A DNA stretch of 25,376 nucleotides from NCBI GenBank assembly GCA_965365655.1, contig CBDUCN010000030.1, positions 1-25,376 of the forward strand. Direction: 5' to 3'. This document shows positions 22,291-25,376 of the stretch, in pieces. A program made the translations under genes and the position numbers. Source of the DNA: JBFHNV01 sp965365655. Lineage in GTDB: Bacteria > Pseudomonadota > Gammaproteobacteria > HK1. The stretch's first letter is position 1, and every line of letters starts with the position of its first letter. The notes under the pieces are model-generated. The model worked only from the letters and a program-made list of their open reading frames with translations. It did no database searches and was not told where the DNA came from.

Positions 22291-23556
22291 GTGAGCGCTG
22301 ATCCCCCACGCGCGTCGTCGCCTCGCGTGTCGCCGTTCGCGTTGCTCGCGCGGCCGGACTACCTGCGCCTGTGGGCCTGCGGCGCGGTGCTCGGCACGCT
22401 GCGCTGGCTCGAGGTGCTCGCGGTGGGGCTGTACACGCTGGAGCACACCGGCTCGGCGCTGCTGGTCGCCGGCATGCTGTTCGCGCGCACGCTGCCGATG
22501 GTGCTGCTCGGCGCGTTCATCGGCGCGCTCGCCGATCGCGTGGAGCGCCGGCGGCTGTTCGCCGGCGGCATGCTGGTGCTGACGCTGACCGCCGCGACCC
22601 TCGCCGCGCTCGCGTTCGCCGGCGTGCTCGCGCTGTGGCAGGTCGCGCTGGGCGCGATGGTCAACGGCGTGATGTGGACCATGGAGCACCCGGTGCGCCG
22701 CGCGCTGATCGGCGAGGTCGTCGGGGCGGAGCGCATGGGCTCGGCGATCAGCCTGGACTCCGCGACCTTCAACGGCACCCGCATGGCCGGGCCGCTCGCG
22801 GGCGGCGCGCTGTACGCCGCGTTCGGGCTGCCGGGCGCGTACGCGGCAGGCGTCCTCGCGTACGCGTTCGCGCTGTGGCTGGTGCGCGGCGTGGCGCCGG
22901 TGGCGGTACGCCCGGCGCCGGCGCGGGACGGCTTCCTGCGCTCGCTCGCGGAGGGTGTGCGCTACGTGCGCGCGCAGGGACTGCTCGCGGGCGTCATGGC
23001 GGTCACGGTGATCGCGAACCTGTTCGGCTTTTCCTACGCGGCGATGGTGCCGGTGCTGGGCGAGCGGGTGCTGGGCCTGGACGCGCCGGGGATCGGGGTG
23101 CTGATGTCGATGGAGGGCCTGGGCGCGAGCCTGGGCGCCGTCGGTCTCGCGTTCGTGATCCGCCCCGGCGGCTACGTGCGGGTGTTCACGCTGGGCGGCG
23201 CGCTGTTCCTGCTGATGGTGCTGGTGTTCGCGCGCACGACCGCGTTGCCGGTCGCGATGGCGGCGCTGTTCCTGGCCGGCGTCGGCCTCGCCGGCTTCGG
23301 CGCGATGCAGAGCACGATCCTGCTCAGCGGCAGCGATCCGGCGCTGCGCTCGCGGGTCATGGGGGTGCTGGTCGTGTGCATCGGGGCGGGGCCGCCCGGG
23401 GTCCTGCTGGTCGGGTTACTCGCGCAGTGGCTGGGGGCCGCGACCGCGCTCAGCGTGACCTCGGGCAGCGGGCTCGCGTGCCTGGCGCTGCTGGTGGCGC
23501 TGCGCCCGGCGCTGCTGGCGCGCGGTGTCGCGCCCGCGGCGGCGCGCGGCGGCTGA
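22291..23556 (+). CDS. MFS transporter (MFS_3/EntS-like)
   Basis: A 421-aa major facilitator with about 11-12 hydrophobic helices. The N-terminal FALLARPDYLRLWACGAVLG is typical of the MFS_3 (enterobactin exporter EntS-like) group, and IGALADRVERRRLF between helices 2 and 3 is the MFS loop motif. The central loop RDGFLRSLAEGVRYVRAQ separates the two halves, as is standard. Members usually export small molecules such as siderophores or drugs; the substrate here is unknown. It sits among B12 genes, so transport of a corrinoid or a precursor is conceivable but unproven. GTG 22291 is the likeliest start; GTG 22327 is possible. No strong ribosome-binding site is visible. Confidence 0.86.
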   Translation: MSADPPRASSPRVSPFALLARPDYLRLWACGAVLGTLRWLEVLAVGLYTLEHTGSALLVAGMLFARTLPMVLLGAFIGALADRVERRRLFAGGMLVLTLTAATLAALAFAGVLALWQVALGAMVNGVMWTMEHPVRRALIGEVVGAERMGSAISLDSATFNGTRMAGPLAGGALYAAFGLPGAYAAGVLAYAFALWLVRGVAPVAVRPAPARDGFLRSLAEGVRYVRAQGLLAGVMAVTVIANLFGFSYAAMVPVLGERVLGLDAPGIGVLMSMEGLGASLGAVGLAFVIRPGGYVRVFTLGGALFLLMVLVFARTTALPVAMAALFLAGVGLAGFGAMQSTILLSGSDPALRSRVMGVLVVCIGAGPPGVLLVGLLAQWLGAATALSVTSGSGLACLALLVALRPALLARGVAPAAARGG

Positions 23557-23912
23557 CGGGCGTCGCCGCACGCGGCGGCACGCGCACCACGGTGGCCTGC
23601 GGGCGCGCGGGGCGGCTGCGCCGGCGGGATCCGCGGCCGGCCGTGCGCCAGGCGCGCGCGGTCGCCTGCACGCGGCGCGTGCGGGTCCTGCGCGCCGTGC
23701 CGGCGCACCGGCAGCAGCGTGCGTTCCGGACGCGGCGTGCGGGCCGGCAGGTCGTCTGGCAGGATCCGCGCCCGTCCAGTTCACGGGAGCCGCCGCGTGC
23801 TCGCAGATCGTCAGACGCCGCCCGCGGCGCCGCCCGGCGCGGTGTTCGGCCGCGGCGCCAGGCCGCCCGGCCGGCGCGGCGGGGCGGCGGCGCCGTTCGC
23901 CGCCGGCGGCGC
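23557..23912 (+). other. 356-base gap between the MFS gene and cobC
   Basis: This is the longest stretch without a recognisable gene or RNA in the window. It is extremely GC-rich. It has no cobalamin-riboswitch core (no GCAACTG-like box), and six-frame reading gives only Arg/Ala/Pro-rich low-complexity peptides. A CAGGAT at 23760-23765, in a context like other -10 candidates here, and the small frame at 23797 are the only features noted. Confidence 0.5.
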
Positions 23913-23916
23913 ATGA
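23797..23916 (+). CDS. Possible 39-aa leader-like small ORF overlapping cobC start
   Basis: GTG 23797 has GGGAG 7 bases upstream, and the frame ends in TGA overlapping the ATG of cobC (ATGA). The peptide is Pro/Ala/Gly/Arg-rich (MLADRQTPPAAPPG onward) and matches nothing I know. It could be a coupling leader for cobC or chance in GC-rich DNA. The good ribosome-binding site and the ATGA junction are the only support. Confidence 0.25.
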   Translation: MLADRQTPPAAPPGAVFGRGARPPGRRGGAAAPFAAGGA

Positions 23917-24500
23917 AGCTGGTCCTGGTCCGCCACCCGGCGGTGGCCGTGCCGGCCGGCCAGTGCTACGGCGCGACCGACGTCGCGCTGGCGCCCGGCT
24001 GGGAATCGTGGGCGGGCGAGGTCGCGGCGCTCGCGGGCGCGATCGCGGGGCAGGTCGGCTGCGTGTCCAGCCCCGCCTCGCGCTGCCTGCTGCCGGCGCG
24101 CGGCAGCGGGCTGGACGTGACGGTGGACCTGCGCCTGCGCGAGATGGACTTCGGGCAGTGGGAAGGCAGGCCGTGGGGCGAGATCGCGGCCGAGGACCTC
24201 GCGCGCTGGAACGCCGACCTGCTCAACGAGGCGCCGCCCGGCGGCGAGTCCCTGGGCGACCTCGCGGCGCGCGCCGGCGCGTTCGTGGCCGCAGCCCGCG
24301 GCAGCAACCTCGATGCGCTGGTCGTGTTCACCCACGGCGGCCCGATCCGCTGCATGCTCGCGGCGCTGCTGGGCATGCCGGTCGCGCACCTGTTCCGGCT
24401 GCGGGTGGATCTCGGCTCGGTGTCCACCGTGACGCTGGACACGGGCGGCGACGTGGTCGAGTTCATGAACCTGCGCCTGCAGCCCCCGGCGCCGGGGTAG
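23913..24500 (+). CDS. cobC: Alpha-ribazole phosphatase CobC (histidine phosphatase family)
   Basis: A 195-aa cytoplasmic phosphatase. The catalytic RH is in LVLVRHPAVAV (R7, H8). SSPASRCLLPA carries the second arginine, LREMDFGQWEGRPWGEIA is the acid loop with the usual CobC pattern, and VVFTHGGPIRCMLAALLG holds the second histidine. CobC removes the 5'-phosphate of alpha-ribazole phosphate or of adenosylcobalamin phosphate in nucleotide-loop assembly. The assignment from the WEGRPWGEI pattern is strengthened by the neighbouring PduO gene and cobQ. It lacks the RHG/RHT form of the signature, having RHP instead. The TAG stop overlaps a TAGACT -10-like element ahead of the next gene. Confidence 0.85.
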   Translation: MKLVLVRHPAVAVPAGQCYGATDVALAPGWESWAGEVAALAGAIAGQVGCVSSPASRCLLPARGSGLDVTVDLRLREMDFGQWEGRPWGEIAAEDLARWNADLLNEAPPGGESLGDLAARAGAFVAAARGSNLDALVVFTHGGPIRCMLAALLGMPVAHLFRLRVDLGSVSTVTLDTGGDVVEFMNLRLQPPAPG

Positions 24501-24503
24501 ACT
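24498..24503 (+). promoter_or_regulatory. Putative -10 element upstream of the adenosyltransferase
   Basis: TAGACT overlaps the cobC stop, 38 bases before ATG 24542. It resembles the other AT-rich hexamers found ahead of genes in this window; no clear -35. Confidence 0.3.
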
Positions 24504-24541
24504 GCGCGCCCTTTCCGCCTCCGGGCTCGCACGGGAACGCC

Positions 24542-25102
24542 ATGGGCCACCGCCTCTCCAGGATCTACACGCGCACCGGCGACGACGGCACCACCGGCCT
24601 CGCCGACGGGTCGCGCGTCGCGAAGGACGCCGCGCGCGTCGAGGCCATGGGCACGGTGGACGAGCTGAACACCCTGGTCGGGGCGATCCTCGTGCACCCG
24701 CTGCCGCCGGAGGTGGACGGGCTGCTCACCGACGTGCAGCACGCGCTGTTCGACATCGGCGGCGAGATGGCGATCCCCGGCGCCGCCACGGTGACCGAGG
24801 CGTACGTGACGCGTCTGGAGCAGGCCCTCGACGGCTTCAACGCGTCGCTGCCGCCGCTCAAGGAGTTCATCCTGCCGGGCGGCGGACCGGCGGCGGTGGC
24901 CGCCCACGTCGCGCGTGCCGTGTGCCGGCGCGCGGAGCGCCGGCTGCACACCCTGTCGCGCGAGGAGGCGGTGAACGAGCACAGCCGCCGCTACCTGAAC
25001 CGGCTCTCCGACCTGCTGTTCGTGCTCGCGCGGGTGCTCGCGGTGGGCGACCGCGGCGAGGTCTACTGGAACTCGCGGCGCAACGCGCCCGCCCCGCGCT
25101 GA
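24542..25102 (+). CDS. pduO: PduO-type ATP:cob(I)alamin adenosyltransferase
   Basis: A 186-aa trimeric cytoplasmic enzyme that transfers the adenosyl group of ATP to cob(I)alamin or cobinamide, giving the coenzyme form. The N-terminal ATP-binding loop is IYTRTGDDGTTGLADGSRV. TVDELNTLVG, FILPGG, ARAVCRRAERR and NRLSDLLFVLAR follow in the family order, with the catalytic-site Arg and Asp/Asn in the last two. Length is normal. This makes it PduO/MMAB type rather than CobA/BtuR type. ATG 24542 is preceded by GGGA 5 bases upstream. It may be co-transcribed with cobC or use the TAGACT element between them. Confidence 0.95.
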   Translation: MGHRLSRIYTRTGDDGTTGLADGSRVAKDAARVEAMGTVDELNTLVGAILVHPLPPEVDGLLTDVQHALFDIGGEMAIPGAATVTEAYVTRLEQALDGFNASLPPLKEFILPGGGPAAVAAHVARAVCRRAERRLHTLSREEAVNEHSRRYLNRLSDLLFVLARVLAVGDRGEVYWNSRRNAPAPR

Positions 25103-25106
25103 CACC

Positions 25107-25169
25107 GCGCGGCCGGCGGCACGCGCCCGCGGCGCGCGGAGCCCGCCGACGCGCCGGGCGCGGCCGCGC
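25107..25169. repeat. 9-bp inverted repeat in a convergent gap
   Basis: GCGCGGCCG (25107-25115) and CGGCCGCGC (25161-25169) are perfect reverse complements. They sit at the two edges of the gap between the adenosyltransferase and the convergent protease gene, a possible bidirectional stop structure; chance is plausible in GC-only DNA. Confidence 0.25.
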
Positions 25170-25376
25170 TCACCAGGTCCGCACCAGCTCCAGCGCGCCG
25201 TCGCGGCGCGTCATCTGCACCCGGGACAGGAACGAGTTGCCGAGCAGCGGCTGCTCCGGGAAATCGCCCTCCAGCACCGCCGCGTCCACCTGGGTCAGCT
25301 CGACGTCGCCGACGGTGACGCGCGCGAGGCGCACGCGCCACATGTTCACGACCCCGGCCGCGGTCACGCTCTCGCC
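25170..25376 (-). CDS. Retropepsin-like aspartic protease family protein (TIGR02281-like), 5' partial
   Basis: Only the C-terminal 68 residues are in the window; the frame is open to the edge. The segment VRLARVTVGDVELTQVDAAV followed by LEGDFPEQPLLGNSFLSRV and a final LELVRTW matches the C-terminal half of the TIGR02281 clan AA aspartic protease family, including the conserved LLGNSFL. The catalytic Asp-Thr-Gly motif would lie upstream, outside the window. These proteins are usually exported or membrane-anchored, with an unknown substrate. GTG 25367 is not a likely start because the conserved fold begins earlier. Confidence 0.75.
   Translation of the reverse strand, partial: GESVTAAGVVNMWRVRLARVTVGDVELTQVDAAVLEGDFPEQPLLGNSFLSRVQMTRRDGALELVRTW

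Noticed and set aside
23557..23912. A third cobalamin riboswitch upstream of cobC
   Set aside because: None of the conserved blocks (GCAACTG-like box, GCCACTGG, B12 box) is present in the gap.

Overview
The window is very GC-rich chromosomal DNA with tight gene packing, GTG/TTG starts and many NTGA stop/start overlaps. The gene families (LemA, DUF2207, AsmA, M17 peptidase, YdcH/DUF465, BtuB-type receptor, TonB) point to a Gram-negative proteobacterium, probably a beta- or gammaproteobacterium. Nothing in the window fixes the genus. I see no rRNA, tRNA, CRISPR array, insertion sequence, integrase or phage gene.

Positions 1-12400 are ordinary housekeeping and accessory genes. They are a cNMP-binding/PP2C phosphatase (5' end outside the window), a Cof-type HAD phosphatase, a DUF1223 thioredoxin-fold exported protein (minus strand), an endonuclease/exonuclease/phosphatase-fold hydrolase, a LemA-DUF2207 pair, an AsmA-like protein, a histidine phosphatase, a 131-aa unknown, an M17 leucyl aminopeptidase (minus strand), a YdcH/DUF465 small protein with a TTG start, and a dienelactone hydrolase.

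Positions 12400-25100 form a vitamin B12 locus. A first cobalamin riboswitch (about 12508-12678) precedes a small four-cysteine exported protein of unknown function, a dedicated TonB and a P-loop kinase-like protein. A second cobalamin riboswitch (about 14930-15133), behind a good sigma-70 promoter, precedes btuB-btuF-btuC-btuD-cobQ. The btu genes cover outer-membrane capture, periplasmic binding and inner-membrane ABC import; CobQ amidates the corrinoid ring. A 242-aa unknown protein on the minus strand, an MFS transporter, cobC (alpha-ribazole phosphatase) and a PduO-type adenosyltransferase follow. CobC and PduO fit nucleotide-loop assembly and adenosylation of salvaged or newly made corrinoids. 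The cobD/cbiB, cobU/cobP, cobS and cobT steps are not in the window.

The window closes with the 3' part of a retropepsin-like aspartic protease on the minus strand. The least understood parts are the riboswitch-1 operon (unknown four-Cys protein, TonB, kinase with an apparent CTG start) and the 242-aa unknown inside the cob cluster.
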